DNA of 64,000 nucleotides, taken from an uncultured Olsenella sp. (GTDB lineage Bacteria > Actinomycetota > Coriobacteriia > Coriobacteriales > Atopobiaceae). Location of the stretch: assembly GCA_900316105.1 (NCBI GenBank), contig ONBR01000006.1:1-64000 (forward strand), in the 5' to 3' direction. Position 1 is the first letter of the stretch, and each line of letters starts with the position of its first letter. The position numbers and the translations under genes are program-made. Under the pieces are notes generated by a model. The model was not told where the DNA came from and ran no database searches. It worked only from the letters and a program-made list of their open reading frames with translations. Of this stretch, positions 10,555 through 17,969 are shown in pieces.

Positions 10555-11361
10555 CTAGTCGTCCTCCTCAGCCTCGCTGACGTAGACGGCCGTAAGCAGG
10601 GTAAAGACGTAGGCCTGAATTGCAGCGACCAGAATCTCTACCAGGTAGATGATGATAAGAACGAGAATCCAGGCGACGGAGATCAGGACGTTGGGGGCTG
10701 CCGCCAGGGCGGGGCTGCTCGCGAACGACATGAAGAAGTCCGAAGCCAGAATGGCGAAGGTACCCATTACGATGTGACCCGCGTACATATTGCAGAACAG
10801 ACGGATAGCCAGGGTGATGGGACGAAGAAGCGTAGAGAAGACCTCGATGACCCACACCAGCACGGCGATGGGGCCGGGCAGGCCAGCAGGCGCGAGGCTC
10901 TTTATGTAGCCCCAGCCGCCATTTGCCTTGATGCCCATCCAGACGAAGTAGATGAAGGACACCAGAGCGAGCGCGGCGGTGCAGCCGATGCTGCCCGTGC
11001 CGGGGTGCATGCCGGGGATGATGCCAACGATGTCATTGATCAGCACGAAGAAGAAGAGCGAGGCCAGGTAGGGGAAGTGCTGGCGCCAGCGGTCCTTACC
11101 GATGAGGCCCACCACGAGATCGTCACGGACGAACTCGACCAGGAACTCCATGGCATTGACGAAGTGGCCCTCGGGGACGAGCTTGCCCGCCTGGCGCTTC
11201 TTGAACGCAAAGACGATGATGAGAAGCAGCGCGCACGAGACGAACATCCAGAACGAATACTGCGTGATGCCGACGCTCTTGACATCGCCAAATGCCGCAG
11301 TAGAGCCAAATCTGCTGACAAGCCCTTGGATCTCGTCGGGCAGCCGATTGAAGACCTCCAC
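10555..11361 (-). CDS. atpB: ATP synthase Fo a subunit
   Basis: The a subunit (268 residues) is a polytopic membrane protein forming the half-channels for ion flow. The essential Arg is in LAIRLFCNMYAGH (Arg187); the following Gly of the common RLFGNM motif is Cys here. Further landmarks are FLVEFVRDDLVVGLIG and the C-terminal VEILVAAIQAYVFTLLTAVYV. The start is GTG at 11361 with AAGGAAG upstream. A 111-base spacer without genes separates it from atpE. Confidence 0.95.
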   Translation of the reverse strand: MEVFNRLPDEIQGLVSRFGSTAAFGDVKSVGITQYSFWMFVSCALLLIIVFAFKKRQAGKLVPEGHFVNAMEFLVEFVRDDLVVGLIGKDRWRQHFPYLASLFFFVLINDIVGIIPGMHPGTGSIGCTAALALVSFIYFVWMGIKANGGWGYIKSLAPAGLPGPIAVLVWVIEVFSTLLRPITLAIRLFCNMYAGHIVMGTFAILASDFFMSFASSPALAAAPNVLISVAWILVLIIIYLVEILVAAIQAYVFTLLTAVYVSEAEEDD

Positions 11362-11385
11362 CGTACTTCCTTTCCCTTAGCGTGA

Positions 11386-11673
11386 CTACCGCCTGTCGGC
11401 GGCATGCCACGCGCGTACAGCCTCTACGCCCCAAAAGACCAGGAACGCAGCGACCGTCACAGTCCCGAACGCCAGGGTATGGCCAGGAGCCACAGCCCGT
11501 GCGACCAGAATCGCAAGCGAGAGCATGACGAAAGAAACGATCACGCTCGCGAGTCCAAGGGCCACATTAACTCCCTTGTTCCCCTTCAGGGCCTTCTCAA
11601 ACAAAAACGCCTGTGGGAGACCACCCACAATGCCGCAAACGATAGCTGCGACAATGACGCCCATGTTCTCCAA
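11386..11673 (-). CDS. AtpI-like small membrane protein at the head of the ATP synthase operon
   Basis: A small hydrophobic protein of about 95 residues with roughly four predicted membrane segments (GVIVAAIVCGIVGGLPQAF; NVALGLASVIVSFVMLSLAILVA; LAFGTVTVAAFLVFWGVEAV, the second and third being adjacent helices). Its position directly upstream of atpB matches atpI, an assembly factor for the c-ring. Sequence similarity to known AtpI is not obvious by eye. The start is uncertain: a TTG at 11673 is six bases after AAGGAG, an ATG at 11664 follows GGAG closely, and the ATG at 11679 touches the AAGGAG and is less likely. Confidence 0.6.
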   Translation of the reverse strand: MENMGVIVAAIVCGIVGGLPQAFLFEKALKGNKGVNVALGLASVIVSFVMLSLAILVARAVAPGHTLAFGTVTVAAFLVFWGVEAVRAWHAADRR

Positions 11674-11700
11674 GCCCATCTCCTTACGACACCAATTTTC

Positions 11701-11722
11701 AGGGCTAAAGAACTTTAGCCCT
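11701..11722. promoter_or_regulatory. 22-bp perfect palindrome in the atp operon leader
   Basis: AGGGCTAAAG and CTTTAGCCCT flank two A bases. The palindrome lies about 30 bases upstream of the AtpI-like start, between the presumed promoter and the ribosome-binding site. It could be an operator or an RNA hairpin in the leader. Further upstream, ATTCAACGCC (11754-11763) pairs with GGCGTTGAAT (11781-11790), so the divergent spacer is rich in inverted repeats. Confidence 0.5.
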
Positions 11723-11863
11723 TGGGCCGCAAAACGCAATGACCCGGAATTCGATTCAACGCCTTCGCCATATTTCCACAGGCGTTGAATTTTACCCCAG
11801 TTCAAAATACGGGGTTACTATAGCACTACGCGTCAAGACGTTGAACTTTAGGAGGCTCGTACC

Positions 11864-12250
11864 ATGGGCATGTTACATTGCACTGACTGCGAGTTTGCGT
11901 CATTCGAGCAAAACAAGGAGACCGGCCGTTGGCGCGGCACCTGCCGAAGAGGCTATACCCTAGCCAATCCCAAGGTCTTCCACGGGGCTGACCGGTTCTT
12001 TACCGACTCGCCGGACGAACTGGTCCCAGTAACGGACCCAAGGGGCCGTGAGTACCTGCGGACCAAGGACATTTGCGACAAGTACGTCCATATATCCACC
12101 GTAGACCGCGCTGAGAAGGGCCATGGGGGAATCTTCCGCTTCATCAAGAACCGCCTTCAGGCGGACAAGGAGCGCGACACCGAGCTGGCGACCGAGGCAG
12201 CGGACGAAGCTGCCGAGACCGAGGCTGACACTCAGGCGAGAGACGAGTAA
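11864..12250 (+). CDS. Small Cys-containing protein of unknown function
   Basis: A 128-residue soluble protein I do not recognise. Residues 1-30 hold a CxxC pair (LHCTDCEF) and a further Cys in WRGTCRRGY, followed by DICDKYVHI around residue 70, which could bind a metal. The middle (PVTDPRGREYLRTKD) looks folded. The last 35 residues are acidic and Ala/Glu-rich and probably disordered. There is a clear AGGAGG about eleven bases before the ATG. It is transcribed divergently from the ATP synthase operon across a spacer rich in inverted repeats, and a terminator follows. The coding statistics and ribosome-binding site support a real gene. Confidence 0.75.
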   Translation: MGMLHCTDCEFASFEQNKETGRWRGTCRRGYTLANPKVFHGADRFFTDSPDELVPVTDPRGREYLRTKDICDKYVHISTVDRAEKGHGGIFRFIKNRLQADKERDTELATEAADEAAETEADTQARDE

Positions 12251-12256
12251 TCCCGA

Positions 12257-12328
12257 TGTGACAGAGGCCCCAGGGGAACCGGCCGCGATGGAAACAACGC
12301 GACACGTACCCCTGGGGCCTTTGTCACA
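12257..12328. repeat. GTGACA-bounded inverted repeat
   Basis: Two 20-bp arms (12257-12276 and 12309-12328) differ at one position. They start TGTGACA and end TGTCACA, with an internal CCCCAGGGG. This is one of a family of spacer palindromes found at several gene ends in the window. It is followed directly by ATTTTGGGA, the sequence found in the loop of two other copies. Confidence 0.8.
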
Positions 12329-12332
12329 TTTT

Positions 12333-12369
12333 GGGAGATTTACCCCTGGGGTAAATCTCCCACTTTTTT
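12333..12369 (+). terminator. Bidirectional-looking terminator hairpin after the Cys protein gene
   Basis: A perfect 14-bp stem (GGGAGATTTACCCC and its complement around a single T) is followed on the plus strand by CACTTTTTT. The T run points to termination of the plus-strand gene. It ends two bases before the upp stop codon, so it also closes the minus-strand upp gene, though without a T run on that side. Confidence 0.75.
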
Positions 12370-12370
12370 C

Positions 12371-13012
12371 TTACTTTGTGCCGTAGATGCGGTCGCCGGC
12401 ATCGCCCAGACCGGGCAGAATGTAGGCGTTCTCGTTCAGGCAGCGATCAACGGAGCAGGTGTACAGGCGGACATCGGAATCAAAGTCCAGCACGGTCTTT
12501 ATGCCCTCGGGGGCGCTGACCAGGGTGAGTGCGCGAATGTCCTTGACACCAGCCTCGCGCAGGAACTGGATGGCCGCCGTGAGGGAGCCGCCCGTGGCCA
12601 GCATGGGGTCGACCACCAGACAGGTGCGCTTGTCCACATCGGGCGGGAACTTGCAGTAGTACTGGTGAGGCTCATGGGTCTCGGGGTCGCGATACATACC
12701 CACGTGGCCGACGCGCGCGGAGGGGACCAGGTCGAGGATGCCATCGACCATGCCCAAACCGGCACGGAGGATGGGGATGATGGCGACCTTCTTGCCGGCA
12801 ATGCGCTTGCAGGTCGTGGTCTCCAGCGGGGTCTCCACCTGAACGTCCTCCAGGGGGAAGTCACGCATGGCCTCGTAGCCCTCAAAGATGGCCAGCTCGG
12901 TCACGAGCTCACGGAACTGCTTGGTGCCCGTGCGCTTGTCACGCAGGATGTGCAGCTTGTGCTGCACCAGGGGGTGGTCGATGACCGTCAGACGACTCTC
13001 GTCGTACTCCAT
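12371..13012 (-). CDS. upp: Uracil phosphoribosyltransferase
   Basis: This 213-residue pyrimidine-salvage enzyme makes UMP from uracil and PRPP. It has the typical start ([25 protein letters not shown] region), [14 protein letters not shown], the PRPP-binding [11 protein letters not shown] (about 137-147) and the C-terminal uracil-binding [15 protein letters not shown]. Length is normal. It lies downstream of glyA across a 77-base spacer containing a hairpin. Confidence 0.96.
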   Translation of the reverse strand: MEYDESRLTVIDHPLVQHKLHILRDKRTGTKQFRELVTELAIFEGYEAMRDFPLEDVQVETPLETTTCKRIAGKKVAIIPILRAGLGMVDGILDLVPSARVGHVGMYRDPETHEPHQYYCKFPPDVDKRTCLVVDPMLATGGSLTAAIQFLREAGVKDIRALTLVSAPEGIKTVLDFDSDVRLYTCSVDRCLNENAYILPGLGDAGDRIYGTK

Positions 13013-13035
13013 AGTGCGTCCTCTCTACATACCAA

Positions 13036-13056
13036 GGCCCTCGGAGTGCGAGGGCC
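13036..13056 (-). terminator. Hairpin between glyA and upp
   Basis: GGCCCTCG and CGAGGGCC pair across a 5-nt loop. On the minus strand the stem is followed only by TTGGTATG, a poor T run. It may be a weak terminator or attenuator, or a processing hairpin between glyA and upp. Confidence 0.45.
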
Positions 13057-13089
13057 AGGCAGCATGCCCCTTTGGACATGCTTAAAAAA

Positions 13090-14358
13090 CTAACCAAGTT
13101 CAGGATACAGCGGATGGGCATTCAGAAGCTCGGTAACCTCAGCCGCGACCCTATCAAGCTCGTCCACGTTCTGGATGTTGGTAATGACGTCGCCGATGAG
13201 CTCGCCGATGCGCTCGCACTCGTGCTCGTCGAAGCCTCGCGAGGTGGCAGCGGCGGAGCCCACGCGGATGCCGCTCGTGACAAAGGGCGAGCGCTTCTCG
13301 CCGGGGATGGTGTTCTTGTTCACCGTGATGCCGACGCGCTCCAGGGCCGTCTCGGCGTCGCGACCAGAGACCTGGCCGTCGGCCACGGTGGTCAGGTCCA
13401 CCAGAAGGAGGTGGTTGTCGGTACCACCCGTGACCATGCGCAGACCCTTGGACTCCATGCCGCGGCCCAGGGCCTTCGCGTTTTTGAGCACGTTCTCGAT
13501 GTAGGTCTTGAACTCGGGCTTGAGGGCCTCGCCAAAGGCCACGGCCTTGCCCGCGATCACGTGCTCCAGGGGGCCACCCTGGGAGCCAGGGAAGACAGAG
13601 GAGTTGATCCTCTTTGTATAGTCGGGGTTGTTCCACAGGATGATGCCGCCACGGGTGCCACGCAGGGTCTTATGCGTGGTGGAGGTGACCACGTCGGCGA
13701 CAGGCACGGGGCTGGGATGCAGGCCGACGGCAACGATGCCCGCGATATGAGCCATGTCCACCATGAGGATGGCGCCGTTGTCATGGGCAATCTGGGCAAA
13801 GCGCTCGAAGTCAATGATGCGGGGGTAGGCGGAGGCCCCGGCAATGATGATCTTGGGCTTGAACTCCTCGGCCTTTGCGGCAACGTCATCGTAGTCGATG
13901 CGCTCGGTCTGGGGATCGAGGCCGTAGCTCACGACGTTGAAGAGCTTGCCGGAGTAATTGGCATGGGATCCATGGGTAAGGTGACCACCGTTGGAGAGGT
14001 CCATGCCCATGATGGTGTCACCGGGATGGGTAAAGGCGGTCTCGACGGCGTAGTTGGCCTGGGCGCCGGAATGGGGCTGGACATTTGCATAGGCAGCACC
14101 AAAGAGCTTCTTCACGCGCTCACGAGCCAAGTCCTCCATCTTGTCGACGGCCCAGCAGCCACCGTAGTAGCGCTTCCCGGGAAGACCCTCGGCATACTTG
14201 TTCGTCAGAACGCTGCCAACGGCCTCCATCACGGCCGGAGAAACGAAGTTCTCGGATGCGATGAGCTCGATGGAATTGCGCTGGCGACCCAGCTCCTCGC
14301 CAATCAGCTCGGCGACCTCGCTGTCCTCAGCGCGCAGATGCTCCAGATAGCCTGCCAT
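13090..14358 (-). CDS. glyA: Serine hydroxymethyltransferase
   Basis: This PLP enzyme interconverts serine and glycine and charges tetrahydrofolate with a one-carbon unit. The 422-residue length is normal. Landmarks are [19 protein letters not shown] (about 28-46), [10 protein letters not shown] (96-105), and the PLP Lys in [12 protein letters not shown] (Lys230). It is part of the prfA-prmC/tsaC-rpiB-glyA-upp series on the minus strand and supplies the folate pool to which the folP-folK gene in the same window also contributes. Confidence 0.97.
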   Translation of the reverse strand: MAGYLEHLRAEDSEVAELIGEELGRQRNSIELIASENFVSPAVMEAVGSVLTNKYAEGLPGKRYYGGCWAVDKMEDLARERVKKLFGAAYANVQPHSGAQANYAVETAFTHPGDTIMGMDLSNGGHLTHGSHANYSGKLFNVVSYGLDPQTERIDYDDVAAKAEEFKPKIIIAGASAYPRIIDFERFAQIAHDNGAILMVDMAHIAGIVAVGLHPSPVPVADVVTSTTHKTLRGTRGGIILWNNPDYTKRINSSVFPGSQGGPLEHVIAGKAVAFGEALKPEFKTYIENVLKNAKALGRGMESKGLRMVTGGTDNHLLLVDLTTVADGQVSGRDAETALERVGITVNKNTIPGEKRSPFVTSGIRVGSAAATSRGFDEHECERIGELIGDVITNIQNVDELDRVAAEVTELLNAHPLYPELG

Positions 14359-14419
14359 TCACGTGCCCCTTTCGTCCGTTGCGTAATCGTCCTTGCGTAT
14401 GTTGCGTGTAGTGCAGGGT

Positions 14420-14893
14420 CTAGGCGCCGAAGTCCTCGCCGACGCCCTGGAAGCTGGGATCGTCCTCGCGCATGACCTTCTCCACGCGGATGGCGTGACG
14501 GCCGCCAGCCCACTCCTGGGTCAGGAAGATGTGCACGATCTCCTTGTTGAGGTCGAGAGTCGAGAAGCGGCCGGAGATGCACAGGACGTTGCCGTTGTTG
14601 TGCTCGCGGAAGAGCTCGGCAAACTGGGGGGTCTGGATGACGGCGGCACGGATGCCGGGAACCTTGTCGGCGGTGAGGGCCATACCGATGCCAGTGCCGC
14701 AGATGAGGACGCCACGGTCGGCCTTGCCGGCAGCGACATAACGAGCCACCTTGTCGGCGTAGTCGGGATAGTCACAGCGGTCGGCGGTGCCAGGCCCCAT
14801 GTCGACCACCTCGTGGCCCAGGGACTCCATATACTCCTTGAGCGGTGCCTTCTGGTCGAATCCGCCGTGGTCCGATGCGATTGCAATCTTCAT
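14420..14893 (-). CDS. rpiB: Ribose-5-phosphate isomerase B
   Basis: A 157-residue RpiB/LacAB-family isomerase of the pentose phosphate pathway. It begins MKIAIASDHGGF and contains the catalytic-Cys loop GVLICGTGIGMALTADK and the HNNGNVLCISGR segment, all typical of RpiB. The ATG at 14893 is preferred, with GGAG about seven bases upstream; an in-frame extension further upstream does not match the family. It is in the conserved order tsaC-rpiB-glyA. Confidence 0.94.
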   Translation of the reverse strand: MKIAIASDHGGFDQKAPLKEYMESLGHEVVDMGPGTADRCDYPDYADKVARYVAAGKADRGVLICGTGIGMALTADKVPGIRAAVIQTPQFAELFREHNNGNVLCISGRFSTLDLNKEIVHIFLTQEWAGGRHAIRVEKVMREDDPSFQGVGEDFGA

Positions 14894-15008
14894 GGGAGGG
14901 CTCCTTCCGTAGAGTCGATCTGCACACAGCGACTTTAGTGTAACGCGGATGGGGCTAATTCGACGCACGTGGTCGCAAATGGATACACGATGGCGCGAGC
15001 GTCGGCGA

Positions 15009-16604
15009 CTAAAAGCCGGCCACCCGCATGATGGCCTGGGTCGAGATGGCACCCTCACGCAGGATTTGGGGTACCGAACCCGTGCAGTCCACGATGGTGG
15101 AGGCAATGGCTATCGGCGCGGGGCCCGCATCCAGGGTGAGGTCGGACATTTGGACCAGACGGTCCTCGACGTTCGCACCACTGGTGGCAGAAGCCGCCCC
15201 GTGGGTGTTTGCGCTGGTAACGGCCAGGGGTACGCCCACCTCGCGGGCGATGTCGCGTACGAGCTTCGAGTCGGGACAGCGCAGGGCAATGGTGGGAGCC
15301 GCCGGCTGGCCATCAGAGTCCAGGTCCTCGGGGTCAGCAGGGCGCAGGTAGTCGGCAGGTACCAGTGGGCTGGCCTTGACCACCAGGGTCAAGGCCCCGG
15401 GCCAGAACTTCTGCGCCAGGGCAAAGGCCCAGTCGGGCACCTGGACACCGTACATGAGGAGGTCGCGCGTATCGGCCACCAGCCATGGCAGGGTCTGGGC
15501 GCGGTCGCGCTTCTTTATGTCAAAGATGCGGGGCAGGCCTGGGTTTCCGGGGGTAGCGGCGCAGCCGATGCCATAGACGGAATCCGTGGGCATGACCACC
15601 ACGCCGCCCTCCAGCAGGAGCTTTGCCACGTCACGCACCACCACGGAGCTGGGCTCGTCCTGGCTCACGGCCAAGACCTTGTCCGGCTCGACCAGGGTGC
15701 CTCCCTGGGCCAGGTCGCCCTCGCGGACTGCCACGAGGATACGGGGACGATGGGTCAGGTCCTTACGCACCTCGACCCTTGCCCAGCCTCCCTGGGCGCG
15801 GCAGAGGTCAGCCGCAGTGCCCACGTTTGTCTCGAAAAGCTCGCAGGTCAAGGTGCCACCTGGGCGCAGGGCACGGGGCGCCAGCTCCAAAATGCGACGA
15901 AATACGTCCAGGCCGTCCTCTCCCCCATCCAGGGCCAGGCCGGGCTCGAAGCCCTTGACCTCACCAGGCAGGGTCGGTACGACCGCGCTGGGAATGTAGG
16001 GAGGGTTGGAGACGAGCACGTCGAAAGTGCCCATGAGGGCGGAATCGACTCCCGATGCAAGGTCACACTGGACGATGTCCACAGATCGTGAGAGGCCCAG
16101 AGAATCACGGTTGCGCCCCGCAAGGCTGACCGCCGCAGGTGAGAGGTCCGTGGCAGTCACGTGAGTGCCCGGCCGCTCGGATGCGATGGAGCAGGAGATG
16201 CAGCCCGTACCACAGCCAATCTCCAGGACCTGAGCTGCATGGCCAGCCTGGCGAGCGGCGTCCACGCCCTCCAGCGCCGCATCTACCAGAATCTCGGTCT
16301 CGGGCCTGGGAATGAGAACTTCAGGCTCGCAACGCAGGACGATGTGGCGGAAGGGCATCTCGCCCGTCACGTACTGGAGGGGCTCGCCACGGCCGCGACG
16401 GACCACTCCGTCGTGCATGACCTTGAGCTCCTCGGGCGTGAGGACGTGGTCGAAGTTTGTGTAGATTTGGATGCGAGAGAAGCCACAGGCGTCGCTGATG
16501 AGCCACTCGGCGGAAAGGCGGGGATGCTCGTCACCTTTCTTTTCCAGGTAACCGCGCGTCCAGTCCAGAATGCGCTTGACGGTCCAGACCTCTGCCTCTG
16601 CCAT
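15009..16604 (-). CDS. prmC-tsaC: Fused PrmC methyltransferase / TsaC threonylcarbamoyl-AMP synthase
   Basis: A 531-residue fusion of two translation-related enzymes. Residues about 1-295 are PrmC (HemK), which N5-methylates the Gln of the GGQ motif in release factors: an N-terminal helical domain, the SAM loop LEIGCGTGCIS (127-137) and the catalytic NPPYIP (200-205). Residues about 320-531 are a Sua5/YrdC domain (TsaC), which makes threonylcarbamoyl-AMP for the t6A base of tRNA: VVVMPTDSVYGIG (336-348), KKRDRAQTLPWLVAD and a SANTHGAASATSG segment. The ATG at 16604 is chosen because it begins the PrmC helical domain. prfA, whose product is the PrmC substrate, lies just upstream. The adjacent genes of Firmicutes are here joined in frame. 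Confidence 0.93.
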   Translation of the reverse strand: MAEAEVWTVKRILDWTRGYLEKKGDEHPRLSAEWLISDACGFSRIQIYTNFDHVLTPEELKVMHDGVVRRGRGEPLQYVTGEMPFRHIVLRCEPEVLIPRPETEILVDAALEGVDAARQAGHAAQVLEIGCGTGCISCSIASERPGTHVTATDLSPAAVSLAGRNRDSLGLSRSVDIVQCDLASGVDSALMGTFDVLVSNPPYIPSAVVPTLPGEVKGFEPGLALDGGEDGLDVFRRILELAPRALRPGGTLTCELFETNVGTAADLCRAQGGWARVEVRKDLTHRPRILVAVREGDLAQGGTLVEPDKVLAVSQDEPSSVVVRDVAKLLLEGGVVVMPTDSVYGIGCAATPGNPGLPRIFDIKKRDRAQTLPWLVADTRDLLMYGVQVPDWAFALAQKFWPGALTLVVKASPLVPADYLRPADPEDLDSDGQPAAPTIALRCPDSKLVRDIAREVGVPLAVTSANTHGAASATSGANVEDRLVQMSDLTLDAGPAPIAIASTIVDCTGSVPQILREGAISTQAIMRVAGF

Positions 16605-16634
16605 GCCTTTTGGTCCCTTCTTGCCAAGAAAAAT

Positions 16635-16705
16635 GGGCGTGACAAATACTCCAGGGGTAATTGTCACATTTTGGGACAGTTTCCCCTGGGGTATTTGTCA
16701 CGCCC
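16635..16705. repeat. GTGACA-bounded inverted repeat with the shared loop
   Basis: Arms of 23 bp (16635-16657, 16683-16705) differ at one base, read GGGCGTGACAAATA outwards, and contain CCCCAGGGG-type centres. The loop contains TTGTCACATTTTGGGACAG, identical to that of the element at 26163-26229. It sits between prfA and the prmC-tsaC gene, so it would lie within their transcript. Confidence 0.85.
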
Positions 16706-16715
16706 CGATAAGTCA

Positions 16716-17783
16716 TTACGCCATCTGAGCAAGCTTGTCCGCGCGGTCCTGAGCGGCCAGGGCATCGATGACGGATCCCAGGGTATCGCCCTGCAGGACG
16801 CCGCTGTAGGTGCCGTTGAAGCCGATTCGGTGGTCGGTCACACGGTCCTGCGGCTGGTTGTAGGTACGGATCTTCTCGGAACGGTTGCCGTGACCAATCT
16901 GGGCCAGGCGGTTTGCGCCCTGCTCGGCCTGCTGCTTCTCCAGCTCCATCTCGTAGAGGCGGGCACGCAGCATCTGCATGCAGACCTCGCGATTCTGAAT
17001 CTGGGAGCGCTGGTCCTGGGACTGCACCACTGTGTTGGTGGGCAGGTGGGTGATGCGGACGGCCGAGTAGGTGGTGTTGACGCCCTGGCCGCCAGGACCG
17101 GAGGCGCAGTAGGTGTCGATGCGCAGGTCCTCGGGGTTGATCTGGATGTCAATCTCGTCGGCCTCGGGCAGCACGGCCACGGTTGCCGTGGAGGTCTGGA
17201 TGCGACCCTGGCTCTCGGTCTTGGGGATGCGCTGGACGCGGTGGACGCCAGACTCGTACTTCATGACGGAGTAGACCTTCTCGCCCGTGCACTTGAACTC
17301 GATGGTCTTGTAACCGCCAGCCTCACCGGGGCTCGCGGAGAGGACCTCGACCTTCCAACCACGCTGGGAGGCAAAGCGCTCGTACATGTGGAAGAGGTCG
17401 CCAGCAAAGATTGCGGCCTCGTCGCCACCGACGCCAGCGCGAATCTCGATGATCGTATCCTTCTCGTCGTTGGGATCGCCGGGGATGAGCATGATCTTTA
17501 TCTCGTCCTCGAGGCTAGGGAGCTTCTCCTCGTTCTCGGAGATGTCCTCCTGGAGCATCTCCTTCTCCTCGGCGTCGGAGGTCTCGTGGAGCATCTCCTT
17601 GGCGGCATCGATGTCATCCAGGGCCTGCAGGTACTCACGGGCCTTTGCCACGAGCTCGGCCTGGTTCGCATGCTCCTTGGCGATCTTTGCATATTCCTTG
17701 GGATCCGAGACAATTGCCGGATCCATCATCTTTTTCTCGAGCTCCTCGTAGGCAGCGATGAGCTTCTCTAGCTTGTCTCGCAT
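16716..17783 (-). CDS. prfA: Peptide chain release factor 1
   Basis: RF1 (355 residues) ends translation at UAA and UAG. The GGQ motif is at 231-233 in [17 protein letters not shown], and the codon-recognition tripeptide reads PKT (187-189, in [20 protein letters not shown]) where E. coli has PAT. Two positions next to GGQ also differ from the common RSSGxGGQ(H/S)VNTTD pattern: Cys replaces Arg, and Tyr replaces Asp. The ATG at 17783 has GAGGAG six bases upstream. It is the first gene before prmC-tsaC, whose product would methylate Gln233. Confidence 0.95.
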   Translation of the reverse strand: MRDKLEKLIAAYEELEKKMMDPAIVSDPKEYAKIAKEHANQAELVAKAREYLQALDDIDAAKEMLHETSDAEEKEMLQEDISENEEKLPSLEDEIKIMLIPGDPNDEKDTIIEIRAGVGGDEAAIFAGDLFHMYERFASQRGWKVEVLSASPGEAGGYKTIEFKCTGEKVYSVMKYESGVHRVQRIPKTESQGRIQTSTATVAVLPEADEIDIQINPEDLRIDTYCASGPGGQGVNTTYSAVRITHLPTNTVVQSQDQRSQIQNREVCMQMLRARLYEMELEKQQAEQGANRLAQIGHGNRSEKIRTYNQPQDRVTDHRIGFNGTYSGVLQGDTLGSVIDALAAQDRADKLAQMA

Positions 17784-17880
17784 GATGTTCTCCTCAAACG
17801 TAGTCAATCTTTCAGAGTTTACCACGCAAGCCGAGGATTCATTCAGTCAGAGAAGACGTGCAAATGTCGTGCATATGACC

Positions 17881-17952
17881 TGTGACAAATGTCCCCAGGG
17901 AAATCTGTCACACGAGCCACGCGTGACGTCTTCCCCTGGGGTCTTTGTCACA
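17881..17952. repeat. GTGACA-bounded inverted repeat (diverged copy)
   Basis: Arms at 17881-17902 and 17931-17952 begin TGTGACAAA and end TTTGTCACA, with CCCCAGGG/CCCTGGGG centres, but carry several mismatches. A second TGTCACA and a GTGACG lie in the loop. The element sits in the spacer between the FAD-enzyme gene's stop and the start of prfA. Confidence 0.7.
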
Positions 17953-17969
17953 CCATCACACCCAGCTGA

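Noticed and set aside
11785..11821. Possible promoter TTGAAT...TACTAT for the small Cys protein gene
   Set aside because: The spacing of 25 bases is too long for a standard promoter, and the closer TTCAAA gives 9 bases.
13072..14475. 467-residue plus-strand frame opposite glyA and rpiB
   Set aside because: It lies antisense to two certain enzymes, has no family match and no ribosome-binding site. Similar shadows exist opposite murA, atpD, atpA, ftsH and tilS.
14894..15106. Upstream in-frame extension of rpiB
   Set aside because: The extra residues are Arg/Pro-rich shadow sequence overlapping the end of prmC-tsaC; the family start and a ribosome-binding site fit 14893.
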